This document shows, piece after piece, positions 26,101 to 34,600 of a DNA stretch of 64,000 nucleotides. Source of the DNA: Ascaris suum (taxonomy: Eukaryota > Nematoda > Chromadorea > Rhabditida > Ascarididae); the NCBI GenBank assembly GCA_013433145.1, contig CM024182.1:5628501-5692500 (forward strand), read 5' to 3'. Within the stretch, counting starts at the first letter, position 1. The number at the start of each line of letters is the position of its first letter. The notes under the pieces are model-generated. The model was not told the DNA's origin, made no database searches, and saw only the letters and a list, made by a program, of their open reading frames with translations. A program made the translations under genes and the position numbers.

Positions 26101-29100
26101 CACCTCCTGGGACATGCCCAGGCGGACGTCCGCCCCTTGGCGAAAACGCACCCGTCTTGTGCGGAAATCAGACTGATTCGATCGGATGTCCTGCCGGGTA
26201 CTATTGCCGGAATGGACCACCTGATGTATGCTGCCCGAATGATGCGTTAGGTATGTTGCTATTCATAGAACGTTTGCACTTTTTAAAGAGATAACAGATC
26301 GCATATTTCATTTTTTATTAGAAATTTCGCAATTATTATTATTGGTGGATGTTTTACAGATTTCGAGAACATTCGTAAATCAAACAAAAAATCGAAAAGC
26401 AAGCCACGCATTAATGCCGCCCTCATACATCATGGATCCCGCGACAGCACTGAGAACGTTGTTTATGGTGTAGGAGATGCCTATTCTAAAGAAAGTGCCG
26501 CTGTATCAAGGGCATCTCCAGGAAAAGGAAGCGCAAAAGGAACGTCATCAGAAGGTAATCGCTCGCTGATTTTATGAGATTTCTTAATCCGTTGGCAATT
26601 ACACTGAAGTATTCATTGGCTCGAGAGATTAAATAGCATGGATGTGGGCTAAATGTGTTCTAAGAACTCTGCTTGAGAGATGATTTTATGATACGCATGT
26701 GAATGAAAGATGCATTTAGCTGCTATTCTCCACGACTCACTATTCACTATTGCTCTGTGGTCTTACCCTGTAAAGTTCATTTCTAATCACACTCGTTCAT
26801 ATAATTGTTGCTTTGATTACTACATAAATGTTGCTATTAATAAGGTTCTGGGGTTAAAAAAACGAGCTAAAACTGACGACGTGTTGTGCCCCTCTGTCTT
26901 CTAGTGATTACTGAGAGAGGAAGTGGAATGATGGGCAGTATCAAAAAACGGTAGATGCCAGCGCTGGTTGCCTTCTGAACTAAACGCTAACTTAGAATGT
27001 TTTTCAGCCGAATCTTCACCAATGTCTACGCCTCCGACGATGTGCCCAGATGGATCGGATGCATTACTGGATGAGAGCTCCGGTCTGCCTTTGAAGTGCG
27101 GCTCAGGTTTTGACGGTCAGGCGTTATGTCCTGTTGGGTTCTACTGTTCGATCGACTCCGAGCGGAATGGTAGGTAGACGTCAATGAACTGTTATTTCTA
27201 TGAATTCTCTTATTGTTGCCAACAATTTCTAAACTCTTTGCCTTTCCCATTGTGAGCTCATTTGAGTGGAACGCGTCTACTTCAGTGTGTGTTCGGAAAA
27301 ACTTTATTCTTTTACATTAAAAACCCTTTCCTTTCCTTGAAAGCCATCGAGTTAATCAGAGAAACTGAACGGCACTTTAGCCTCTAAGTATGCTTTTTCT
27401 TGCGTAGAATCTCTGAGCTTGACTAGTTGACCACTGATTATGTCAATGAAGGGCATTTGTCGAGAACGAGGATTGCGGCACGTTGCGTTTCGTAGTTGCA
27501 AAAAAACTTGCTTTAGGCTATTAACGATGAAGCGTGAAACAGTGCTTTTTTTTGTTTCAGGAAGACTGTGTTGTCCATTGGGTGTTTATGGCAGCAATAT
27601 TCCGCCGCCACCTGTAATCGCACCATATCTCGGCCTTCGACGGCCAAATCCCGGAGAGGTAATCGATCGTGGTTCCTTGTTGTCCGATCCAAAGCCTCCT
27701 CGTCTTACAACACCCAAGGCGATGGCCACGATGGGTATGATGATTTCACTCATGTTCGCTGAGAATCCAGTAATGTACCTGAGCAAAATCAAAGCCTGAC
27801 TACAACTGATGGGCACTGTTTGGTAGGTCGAATGCGGGTTTCCACATACAAATGCCATATATTAGTTCATCGTGCTCCGTACAGCCATCTTAGCTCGCAG
27901 ATACCATCGTAGATGACGGGATGAAATTTTTGCTAAAATATGCAATATTTATCTCTTGAGTAGATGACACAGCGGCAATGTTGCTGATATCGAGCGAAGA
28001 ACGTGATAAAGAAATTGAAATAGCAACGAACATTGTTCCATAAAATAACGTTTATTACGCATTTCTGCTCTTAGTAGGGCTGATCTTTATTATTTTCTTG
28101 ATTATCCTAGTGGAATGCTGCTTCCGAGTGTATTCAAGCAGCTTTCCTAATTGTCACATTTAGCGCCAGAGTTCAAAGAATCTTTGGCTGCAGCAAAGGA
28201 AGATGAAGATGTGAGCCACGCTGAGGAGAGTATGGAGAATACAAGAGAACGGGGTGAGTACACGAACGAGAGCGATGAGGGCCACGCTTCTGAGCTAACA
28301 AGTAGCGAAAACGAACACGGCAGCGCAGAAGCAGTCGAAGAAAATGGTTGATTTTATGTTTTTTTTTTCTATCCTAGTTTTTTTGATTTTTTCGTACTGT
28401 TGAAGAAAAGAAAAAGTGAGTTTAAGCTCAAGGAATCTTCGGGCACAGCAGAGAAAGGTGAAGATATGCAATGAACATGAGATATAGGATTCGTTAAATC
28501 TAGCATTGGCAAAAATAGGCTATGCTAGTTCGAGCGGATGCATATGACTCAGATCTTCGTTGGCACGAGATTAGGCCAGATCCTATAATTTAGTCACTAA
28601 ATGGATAATAAAGGAGGATCCAGTTTGTGAAAACCAATATTTCATGCAGAACACAATAGAAGTCCAACCGCTTTTGAAAGTCACCTCAATATGCTTCATA
28701 TGATGCAGTGGCACTTCCTCTTCATGGATAAGGAAACATTTGACATGAAAGAGACTCTTCCTTATACGCTCGGCAAATTCAATGAATATTTACAATAAAT
28801 TTATTCTTATGCTTTATAAACAAGAAAAAAACAAAACAAGACATTGGACTATTTTAAATAAGTGTTCAGAAAATTTCCGGACGAAAACAGCCATGAGGAA
28901 CATCTTGCGTTATTCAGATTAGTGTTCCGGAATTCATAAATCAATGTTTTAGCATGAGTCCGGAATCCGAAACTGAATTAAAGTGATTACCAAATGACTG
29001 CTCGTAGCATATGATTTAGCAAAGCACAACCGATTCCTTTTAAACAAAACAAACAAGGCATCAGCTTTGACTGTTACATGGAACTCAATAAAGCACTGAA

Positions 29101-30554
29101 TAGGGTCGATGCTGCACCCGACGCTGTGAATTATCAACGTCACATAACTTCATCTTTCCCTTTTCAAATCATCATCATCATTCGTGAACTACCTGATTTC
29201 CGGTTTCCGCTTCCTTTTTCAAACATTTCATCGCCACCTATTTCAGAAGTGCCCGATTTCCGGTTTCCGTGGTTCTTTTCGCAGCTTTCTTGGCGTTTTT
29301 TCTCCTTTTCTCTTGCGTCACAATTCAATTTACTACGATTTTGCGTCATCGTTTAGAGACCATACGTCGTTATTCGAGTGTAATATATTCTTTGCGACTC
29401 AGTTGTGCAACATAAATAGCTTTTCCTAAGAAATCTGGATTATAAGTGTTGCTGCAGTAAATGTCATGGCGCCGACTCCAGAAGGCTCATTGGATGGTCA
29501 AAAAGGAGAGGGACCCTATGGAAGGATGTTGTTGAAGCCGACCGATAAACAGCAACTTGAAGTCAACAAAGGTTTCTTGTTACAAATTGGCTTTCAGCAA
29601 AGTCCTCAGAAATGAAGATTCGTTCAGTGAGATTGTTAAGGCAATGAGCATTTTCTAAAAACTTCAACTTTTACGTATACGCTTAATTAGTCACTTAAGA
29701 ACCTCAAAACATCGTCTTTTACAGTTTCAGTGATTTTTTGGGGGGAAGAGAGGTGGAGGGGGAAGGGGGAATCGCCTCTTCGCACTAAAATTTTACTCTA
29801 GCATTTCTAAAATTAAAGCGATGTTCAAAGGAATCACTTATGAGAGAGGAAGTTTTATTGAATACACTTATCTTAGTGACATATTTATTTGCAGCTTATC
29901 TCGGAGTCGAGATGAAAATTTATTTCCAGCTTATCCGGGAGGGGAAATGAAATCAGCAAGAGAGGAGAACGATGGCGTTCAAATAGACATTGGTGAAGGT
30001 GAAGATCCATTCGAAAGCGATCAACTTCCTGCGAAAAAACCGTTGGATAGAAGTGCTTGTCATTTGAAACCAACAGAAGGTAAGTGAACGATTCTTTCCC
30101 ATTGTTTTACGATCTATCCGAATAGAACGACTATATCATGAAATGTTAGAAATTAATATCATGGAATGTTGGATTTTCATTTTTTATTTTTATGAATCCT
30201 ATAGAAATATCATTTATAAGAGTTTTTCATTTTGGAAGAATTAGCCAATTAATAAATAATTCGATAATTTTAAGGACGACCGTGCCATGAGAATGAAACA
30301 GCACCAAAAACAAACCTACAATATTTCTATAGTCGCCGAGATAGGAAGTGCAAGCTGTATTTCTATCGTGGTTGTGGAGGTAATGCGAATCGTTTCGAGA
30401 AGAAACGAGATTGTGAAACGCTTTGCATGGTAAATTTTTCAAAATAAAATCTGTAATTTTTATAGCATCTTGAATAAATTTACGCTTTTAGTAAAAAAAA
30501 ATATCATCAAATACATCGAATTATATAATTATCATTTAATTTTAGGGTTTATAA
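2100..30554 (+). CDS. mlt-11: Giant secreted multi-Kunitz moulting protease inhibitor (MLT-11-like)
   Basis: Predicted secreted matrix protein of about 3,715 residues. Exons: 2100-2157, 2402-2533, 3432-3527, 4687-4878, 5387-5518, 6214-6432, 6623-6820, 7108-7417, 8304-8572, 9148-9318, 10076-10288, 10581-10763, 11003-11116, 12443-12730, 13468-13613, 14044-14194, 14426-16804, 17969-20047, 20468-21070, 21762-22151, 22534-22725, 23574-23808, 24199-24528, 24579-24661 (end uncertain), 24916-25209, 25490-25648, 25861-26250, 26360-26554, 27008-27169, 27561-27734, 28164-28346, 29458-29571, 29930-30079, 30275-30429, 30546-30554. All junctions keep frame; stop is TAA at 30552. Order: signal peptide, K1, thyroglobulin-1, K2, lustrin, K3, linker, K4-K6, two antistasin-like modules, K7, Ser/Thr core, K8, degenerate K9, linker, lustrin, K10, lustrin, lustrin, K11. 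In C. elegans MLT-11 is a large multi-Kunitz protein needed for moulting and cuticle structure. The symbol rests on size, secretion and Kunitz number; another large nematode Kunitz paralogue is the alternative. Confidence 0.8.
2402..3527 (+). other. mlt-11: Kunitz domain 1 (exons 2 and 3), expanded loop
   Basis: Encoded by 2402-2533 and 3432-3527 with a phase-1 intron just before the Gly-His-Cys that carries the fourth cysteine. Six cysteines are present at about residues 25-85. The segment between cysteines 2 and 3 is 23 residues against the usual 15, an insertion just after the reactive site. The P1 position, directly after cysteine 2, is Pro, which would not suit trypsin-like enzymes. Confidence 0.85.
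4628..4637 (+). promoter_or_regulatory. Candidate ROR/NHR-23-type response element
   Basis: AATTAGGTCA in intron 3 matches the A-W-N-T-R-G-G-T-C-A consensus of ROR-family nuclear receptors at every position. C. elegans mlt-11 is reported to depend on NHR-23, a ROR homologue. A 10-bp match can occur by chance in 64 kb, so this is only suggestive. Confidence 0.3.
4687..4878 (+). other. mlt-11: Thyroglobulin type-1 domain (exon 4)
   Basis: One phase 1-1 exon covering residues about 96-160. It shows the family signature: an opening Cys, a G-x-F-x-P-x-C segment, Q-C (LQCEQDG), the hallmark C-F-C-V-D and a final Cys. Thyroglobulin-1 modules often inhibit cysteine or aspartic proteases, so the protein may target more than one protease class; that activity is inferred. 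Confidence 0.9.
5387..6269 (+). other. mlt-11: Kunitz domain 2 (exon 5 and first part of exon 6)
   Basis: First half at 5387-5518 and second half from 6214 to about 6269, split by the same phase-1 intron position as in Kunitz 1. All six cysteines are present, with the canonical G-P-C before the reactive site, an aromatic WYYD segment and C-G-G-N-G-N-N. P1 is Gly, unlike trypsin inhibitors. Confidence 0.9.
6280..6432 (+). other. mlt-11: Lustrin-type cysteine-rich module 1 (rest of exon 6)
   Basis: Follows Kunitz 2 in the same exon. The pattern is Cys, a spacer with a G-A-P-V-x-C turn, C-P-x-G-Y-x-C and a terminal Cys-Cys-Pro (VCCPI). The same layout recurs three times further downstream. Modules of this type alternate with Kunitz domains in many nematode secreted proteins. 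Confidence 0.75.
6623..6820 (+). other. mlt-11: Kunitz domain 3 (exon 7)
   Basis: Complete six-cysteine Kunitz domain in a single phase 1-1 exon. It has R-G-P-C, a FYYNND core and F-F-F-G-G-C-E-G-N-G-N-N-F. P1 is Asp, which argues against inhibition of trypsin-like enzymes. Confidence 0.92.
7108..8572 (+). other. mlt-11: Ser/Thr/Glu-rich linker (exons 8 and 9)
   Basis: Exons 7108-7417 and 8304-8572 encode about 193 residues without cysteine, rich in Thr, Ser, Glu and Pro, probably disordered and O-glycosylated. The intron between them is phase 2, one of only five non-phase-1 introns in the gene, so the pair behaves as one insertable unit. The donor at 7418 was chosen because it restores frame with the acceptor before 8304. 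Confidence 0.75.
9148..9318 (+). other. mlt-11: Kunitz domain 4 (exon 10)
   Basis: Single-exon six-cysteine domain with G-D-C before the reactive site, WYWD core and C-N-G-N-G-N-N-F. P1 is Asn. The acceptor (AATTTAG ending at 9147) lacks a strong pyrimidine tract but is the only one nearby giving phase 1. Confidence 0.88.
9564..9587. repeat. Tandem TCTTTAAATACC duplication
   Basis: Two adjacent identical 12-nt units in intron 10 of the Kunitz gene. Confidence 0.8.
10076..10288 (+). other. mlt-11: Kunitz domain 5 (exon 11)
   Basis: Six-cysteine domain with a short N-terminal linker. P1 is Lys (G-E-C-K), one of only two basic P1 residues in the protein, so this module is a good candidate for a trypsin-like serine protease inhibitor. 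The core has FAFD and C-G-G-N-G-N-N-F. Confidence 0.92.
10581..10763 (+). other. mlt-11: Kunitz domain 6 (exon 12)
   Basis: Six-cysteine domain closely similar to Kunitz 5 (FAYD core, G-G-C-G-G-N-G-N-N-F-A), suggesting an exon duplication. P1 is Ser, so the specificity probably differs from its neighbour. Confidence 0.92.
11003..11116 (+). other. mlt-11: Antistasin-like module 1 (exon 13)
   Basis: A 38-residue phase 1-1 exon with six cysteines spaced as in antistasin repeats: C-P-P, C-x3-C, G-C-P-x-C-x-C-P. It ends in a His/Pro-rich tail. Antistasin repeats can inhibit serine proteases; here the activity is inferred only. Confidence 0.7.
12443..12730 (+). other. mlt-11: Antistasin-like module 2 and Pro-rich tail (exon 14)
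   Basis: The first part repeats the antistasin-like cysteine pattern (C-P-P-L, C-x3-C, R-G-C-x2-C-x-C-P). The remaining roughly 55 residues are Pro/Ser/Ala-rich and cysteine-free. The exon is phase 1-1 and joins exon 15 after an intron of about 740 nt. Confidence 0.7.
13468..14194 (+). other. mlt-11: Kunitz domain 7 (exons 15 and 16)
   Basis: Linker plus first cysteine at 13468-13613, remainder at 14044-14194. The intron is phase 0 and falls between cysteines 1 and 2, unlike the other split Kunitz domains. P1 is Lys (A-G-P-C-K), the second basic P1 in the protein. The core has RWYFN and G-G-C-A-G-N-R-N-H-F. Confidence 0.88.
14426..21070 (+). other. mlt-11: Cysteine-free Ser/Thr-rich mucin-like core (exons 17-19)
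   Basis: Exons 14426-16804 (2,379 nt), 17969-20047 (2,079 nt) and 20468-21070 (603 nt) encode about 1,687 consecutive residues with no cysteine. Ser, Thr, Asn and Gln dominate, with poly-Thr runs near 16630-16660 and 20620-20660. Many N-x-S/T sites are present, and an RGD sits at about residue 1470. It is probably an extended, heavily glycosylated spacer between the two Kunitz clusters. Long open frames on the other strand here are codon-bias shadows. Confidence 0.85.
17403..17662 (+). other. GC-rich, splice-flanked segment inside intron 17
   Basis: A 260-nt stretch, visibly richer in G+C than the surrounding intron, preceded by GGTTTCAG and followed by GACAG|GTATGC. One frame is open throughout but does not match the phase of the flanking exons; the frame that matches phase 1 stops after about 38 codons. 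It could be a poison or alternative exon, a decayed exon or an inserted fragment. Not included in the CDS. Confidence 0.3.
21762..22151 (+). other. mlt-11: Acidic/Pro-rich linker and Kunitz domain 8 (exon 20)
   Basis: About 70 residues of Glu-rich then Pro-rich linker precede a full six-cysteine Kunitz domain (G-P-C-V, RWFYN, Y-G-S-C-G-G-N-T-N-N-F). P1 is Val, which suits elastase-like rather than trypsin-like targets. Confidence 0.9.
22534..22725 (+). other. mlt-11: Degenerate Kunitz domain 9 lacking the reactive-site disulfide (exon 21)
   Basis: Recognisable Kunitz scaffold (KWYFN, N-D-N-Q-F) with only four of six cysteines. The second cysteine region reads GYGGGYNVKW and the fourth cysteine is replaced in GEGGND. 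The two lost residues are exactly the partners of the disulfide that holds the inhibitory loop (Cys14-Cys38 in BPTI). The acceptor after GTTGCAG at 22533 was preferred because it keeps phase 1. Confidence 0.85.
23574..24661 (+). other. mlt-11: Linker exons 22-24
   Basis: Exons 23574-23808 and 24199-24528 encode Ser/Glu/Lys-rich sequence without cysteine. Both end in phase 2. A further short exon starting at 24579 is required to return to the phase-1 acceptor at 24915. Its donor could be after 24614, 24628-24640 or 24661; the last (C|GTATCT) keeps the longest protein-like reading. An intron of about 50 nt would separate exons 23 and 24. Confidence 0.6.
24916..25209 (+). other. mlt-11: Acidic linker and lustrin-type module 2 (exon 25)
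   Basis: An acidic lead-in (AEDEWVDELVE) is followed by the C-P-x-G, G-K-P-V-x-C, C-P-G-x3-C and final F-F-C-C-P pattern seen in the other lustrin-type modules. Phase 1-1. Confidence 0.75.
25490..25648 (+). other. mlt-11: Basic linker with a furin-like motif (exon 26)
   Basis: A 53-residue cysteine-free exon containing KIRRVRRAAS at about residues 3179-3188. RRVRR matches the R-x-K/R-R proprotein-convertase consensus. Cleavage here would release a C-terminal fragment carrying Kunitz 10 and 11 and two lustrin modules. Cleavage itself is an inference. Confidence 0.65.
25861..26250 (+). other. mlt-11: Kunitz domain 10 and lustrin-type module 3 (exon 27)
   Basis: A complete six-cysteine Kunitz domain (G-S-C-N, RYFYD, Y-S-G-C-S-G-N-S-N-N-F; P1 Asn) is fused in the same exon to a lustrin-type module (T-C-P-G-G, A-P-V-L-C, G-C-P-A-G-Y-Y-C, V-C-C-P). 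This repeats the Kunitz-plus-lustrin arrangement of exons 5-6. Confidence 0.9.
26360..26554 (+). other. mlt-11: Basic Ser/Lys-rich linker (exon 28)
   Basis: 65 residues, no cysteine, Lys/Ser/Gly-rich (NKKSKSKPR near the start). Phase 1-1 and in frame with both neighbours. No domain recognised. Confidence 0.7.
27008..27734 (+). other. mlt-11: Lustrin-type module 4 (exons 29 and 30)
   Basis: 27008-27169 carries M-C-P-D-G, P-L-K-C and L-C-P-V-G-F-Y-C; 27561-27734 supplies the terminal L-C-C-P, then a Pro-rich stretch. The exon 30 donor was placed after 27734 (ATG G|GTATGA) because it matches the phase-1 acceptor before 28164; otherwise the frame runs to a stop at 27799, which could be an alternative end. 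Confidence 0.75.
28164..29571 (+). other. mlt-11: Acidic and mixed linkers (exons 31 and 32)
   Basis: 28164-28346 is strikingly acidic (Glu/Ser/Asp), and 29458-29571 encodes 38 mixed residues without cysteine. Both are phase 1-1. The intron between them (about 1.1 kb) contains the repeat at 29184-29303. Exon 32 is short and was accepted on splice sites and phase. Confidence 0.6.
29184..29303. repeat. Partial tandem duplication with 60-bp period
   Basis: CCTGATTTCCGGTTTCCG at 29192-29209 recurs as CCCGATTTCCGGTTTCCG at 29252-29269, with GAA-starting flanks also aligned. Similarity fades after about 24 nt. It lies inside intron 31 of the Kunitz gene. Confidence 0.75.
29930..30554 (+). other. 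mlt-11: Kunitz domain 11 and C-terminus (exons 33-35)
   Basis: 29930-30079 ends with the first Kunitz cysteine, 30275-30429 holds the other five (QYFYS, R-G-C-G-G-N-A-N-R-F), and 30546-30554 encodes Gly-Leu-stop. The segment between cysteines 2 and 3 is 21 residues rather than 15, and P1 is His. An alternative acceptor at about 29894 hits a stop and was not used. The final 9-nt exon places the stop three residues after the last cysteine. Confidence 0.82.
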
Positions 30555-30883
30555 TCAATAATCGATTGGGCTTCTCTCTTGATCGCAAATGACGTCGACC
30601 TCAGTGCTTGTGTTTGTAATCAACGTTCCTCAAATGCACGTGTATATCTATGTTGCTTTCGACGTTACTCTTTTTTTTTTCGATCGCATTCCTGTAAAGT
30701 GGTTTTTTTTTTCGATTGTTTTTTCCTATATGTGCACACTATTCGCTACTATCATGGCGAAAGTATTTGTTATTGTGCGCTGTGTTATATTTGTTGATAA
30801 TAATGAGCGTTATTTTTGAACGTTGACACAACGCAACGATTCCTGAAATCCCATAAATGTGGGGTTACCTTGGGGTTATCCTG

Positions 30884-30889
30884 AATAAA
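30884..30889 (+). terminator. Candidate polyadenylation signal for the Kunitz gene
   Basis: Exact AATAAA hexamer about 330 nt after the stop codon, just past a GGGGTTACC/GGGGTTATC short repeat. Assigned by position and hexamer only. Confidence 0.4.
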
Positions 30890-31443
30890 GGAATATCCAT
30901 TTAGTCTACTTTAATTCTAAATCTGTTTCTAGCTTTTTTATTGATTTGTGTTATAAACGAGTTCTTAACTCGTTGTAGTAGTCCAATTCAAGACTACCCC
31001 ATCAATATGGTATAACAACGTTCTCTCGAAATAGTGAGCTTAGTGTTCGTGTCATCGTTCACTGTAGTTGTCGCTTAAGTTTAGCCACATGTTTGTGATA
31101 TAATAATATTGATAATAAAAGGAAAAGTCCACTTATTTGGACTACTCTTTTTTTGTAAACAAAATAAAATGGATCTACTCAGGATGAACATAAAGGAACA
31201 AAAGAAATATCTCTCAAAAAAAATCTAGCACCCTTCAGAAGATTCTTTCAGGTGATCTTTAGTCCACTTACAAAAAACCAACCGAAGACAAGATGTCTTC
31301 GCAGTGAAAAAAATATGAGACGTACAATCTCAATTGATTCATATTGATTCAATCCTGAAATTGATCCAGTGGAAGCGACGAATCTTCAACCCATCTAAAA
31401 TGCATTTACGTCTTGCGATTGTGACATCTCCTCGCAGGCATAT

Positions 31444-31522
31444 CATGTTGTTATATATCATTATAGCATGACAAGTATACAACACGATATAACACAATTA
31501 GTGCTATATATAACATAACATG
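31444..31522. repeat. Imperfect inverted repeat
   Basis: CATGTTGTTATATAT at 31444-31458 is nearly the reverse complement of ATATATAACATAACATG at 31506-31522 (one two-base insertion), giving a potential hairpin with a loop of about 47 nt between two convergent genes. Confidence 0.6.
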
Positions 31523-31628
31523 TTAATATGTTAAGATATGAGCAAAATGAATGACAGTATTAATACGAAAAATTTAACCATACAAAATTAGACTTTCAAT
31601 TTGTCAGCATTGTTCAAAAGTTATGAGA

Positions 31629-34600
31629 TTAGAATACTTGCATTGATTTCTCATAGATATCGGCGATTACAACTTTATCGGTAGCCCTCGGTGCAATTGA
31701 AACTGCACTCAGTGAGTTCACTGCTGCATCCGAGAGGGTATCAATATCGGAATATGAAAAGCCAAGCGCTGATAATCCGTTTGGTACGCCAAAATCGCTC
31801 ATGAAACTACGGATCTCGTCGGTCAACTTTTGAGCGATCGTTTCTTCTGATGCCGATATCTGAATGTAATTAGGCTGCTATATGTTGAGAGAAATTCCTT
31901 GTGGCTTATGTCGTACTGTATTGCAGTCACGGTTCTTGTAATCGAAATGATATTTGAAAAACTTGGCCACAAGTTCACATGTGATCGAAAGACGGTGACG
32001 GAACATCAAAATATGTTTAGTTGTGCATTATGACGAAATAACTTTTGAACGCCAAGGCTAGTCATATCTAAAGAGCGAGCAATAAATACTTGGTGAGAAT
32101 CGGTCATAACCTGAGGAAAAAATAGAAACTTTTTTTAGCATATCGATTTCTGGTAACAATCAATTGACATGAATTATTGGGCCATTTTCTGTCTCCTCTG
32201 ATTAGGTGGAGGTGTTTTCATGCAATTTAAGGTGTTTCTCATTATCTGAAAGAGTATATTAGCGGAAGACATTTTAAGCATTCTTGAAATCCAATTGAAC
32301 AACGTTTTGCTTCTGCGAGATTCATTTCATCCATAAACTTCGATCTGTGCTGGATGGTTTCTTGCGAAAAGCTGCTGAAATTTTCCGCTCACTTGCAATT
32401 TAAAGCTCTGCATGAAAATAAAGCAAAGAATTTCGATGCGGAGAGTATTCGTGATAGAGGCCCATAAATTGGCGCATTTTTCTTGTCGCCCTCATTTTTC
32501 TGTATGATAGCCACATTTCCAAAATTTTCATTTCTCAGAGTGTCTTCCCGTTGAAGTGATGCAATTAAAAACAGGATACATTCTGGCGTGGTTTCATTTT
32601 TTTTTCTCCCAAAGGCAGTATTTTATTTGTAACTCCGTCAAGCCTCGAAGCCTTTGTTCAGGTGCATTTGGCGAATTTCTCTACAAAACATCAATTTCTT
32701 AAAGCCTGCCCAATTCCAGCGTTTCCAGCATACACTATAAACTAATATCCTCTTTTGCAGCAAGTTGTTGTTTCTCTAATGACGCCTATGCGTTATATTT
32801 TCTTTCAACCTATCTTCTTCAAACACACTCTCTCAGAGAGTTTCCTCATGTTCCTCTTACTCTATGATGACTTTTTTCACCTCGCAAAAGATGAGCTCCT
32901 TGTTTTTATAATCTTTCAAAGAGGTCAGGGGAACCCGCGAGGAACCACAAAATCAAGCGGATAAGGGAGTAGGGGTGAAGAAAATTGATATTACATAAAT
33001 TCTTTAATCTTTTTAGCTCGGATTATGATTGATTTTAATAGAACCTCCAATACCCCCTACAGTATGGTTAGTTAGCCTCAGCTTTCAAATGTTGTTTCCT
33101 TAAAAGGCATTATTAGATATACTATGCCGTTTTCAACAATGATTAGAATTAGGAATATTCGTTGTTAATTACTCCCCTCCGTCTCTTTACCGTGCGTGTA
33201 TCTCTTGCAGGATCTACCAAGATTATTAAAACTTCTAATCACTTTTGCTGTCGGACAATACTGATGCACTCTTGTTACTCGTAGGCATAGCAGTAAAAGT
33301 TGTTCTGCACTCAGCGCTGAGAGGAAGTCAAAACACCCTACGGGAATACATGAAAACTATGAGCGACAAGGACATTTGCCGTCAGAGATTCCAGCGATCC
33401 TTTCATCTGGCTCGTCTAATTAAGCGAACATCATAATCTCTTAATTGTTTTCCACCCACGGCGATCATTTTCGCTTAAATTTCCCGTTTATGTGAATCAT
33501 ATTTTCATTCCATCGATACCAATTTGGCACGACCTATATTTGACCTTTGGATTTCGCCAACGATAATATTGCAAAAATTAATTCCCATATAGTAAACTGC
33601 TCTGAATTCCAAATGACTGTTTGATATGTCCGATTTCATCATTAATAGTCTTGAAATAATACCGCCAAATCAGCGCCAAGCAATTTCGCAGCTTGTGCAT
33701 GTCGTTCTGGATCAGCAGCCGTAGTGAAAAGAAAATCAGCAACAGCAGTTATAACCACCGAAAGTCCATGTGGTATCAATGGACGGCTCTTATCGTAATC
33801 CGTATCAACATAACGTTTGCCTTGTGAACTAAAATTGCGTTACTTTTCCACATGTACAAATTGGAATGTTTGATATATCATCAATTAGCAACATTCTTGG
33901 CACATATTGATTTACATCGAGCCATCCACACGGTCATCCATAGTTTTACATCCATGTACCTTCTCTGACTTCTTCTATATAATACACCGCATACATTCTG
34001 ATTTAAATTCCCTACTCTTTTTACCACCTACTTATTTGAGGCTCATTTTTCTGGTTTATTTAAATATTTCTCCCCTATTCTTTTGTTTACACGTTCGTCT
34101 AGCTATTTGTTTCTTTGCCTATTAACTGATTAATTAATTAATTAATTAATTAATTAATTAATTAATTAATTGATTATTTATTTATTTATTTATAAACGTG
34201 CACTGAAAGAAACTAAATTACACACTGGCTTATTGATGCAGTTAAAATTCCACTGATATGGGAACGAATTCACGCAAACAAAATTGAAAGATCAACTGCT
34301 TAGCCGGTGCACTTTTACCATTACAGCGATCATCGATGGCTTCTATAATGCTATTTTTTTTTCAGTGAAAATTTCTTAGAAGACTCAATAAACGAATTAA
34401 TAACATAATAGTATATTGCTTAAAAAAATGATACCTTATCGGATAACTAAGCCCATGGCATAGATGAACACCAGCATTACCGAATCCCATACCGGCAAAT
34501 GAACTCGCCATAAGCATTTGTGTACGTGCTTCCTCATCACCCGCATCATTCACCGAACGACGAAAATATTTCGCTATTATCTGGGAAATAATTTATATTT

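Larger units (their letters stand above)
30555..31628. other. Convergent intergenic region: 3' end of the Kunitz gene
   Basis: No convincing coding sequence. An AATAAA at 30884-30889 is the best candidate polyadenylation signal for the plus-strand gene, giving a 3' UTR of about 330-350 nt. An imperfect inverted repeat lies at 31444-31522. Small open frames at 30579-30819 are T-rich and lack any domain. Confidence 0.5.

Noticed and set aside
29895..29929. Earlier acceptor for exon 33 (TTTGCAG ending at 29894)
   Set aside because: In phase 1 it runs into a TGA before the Kunitz cysteine; the acceptor ending at 29929 is in frame.
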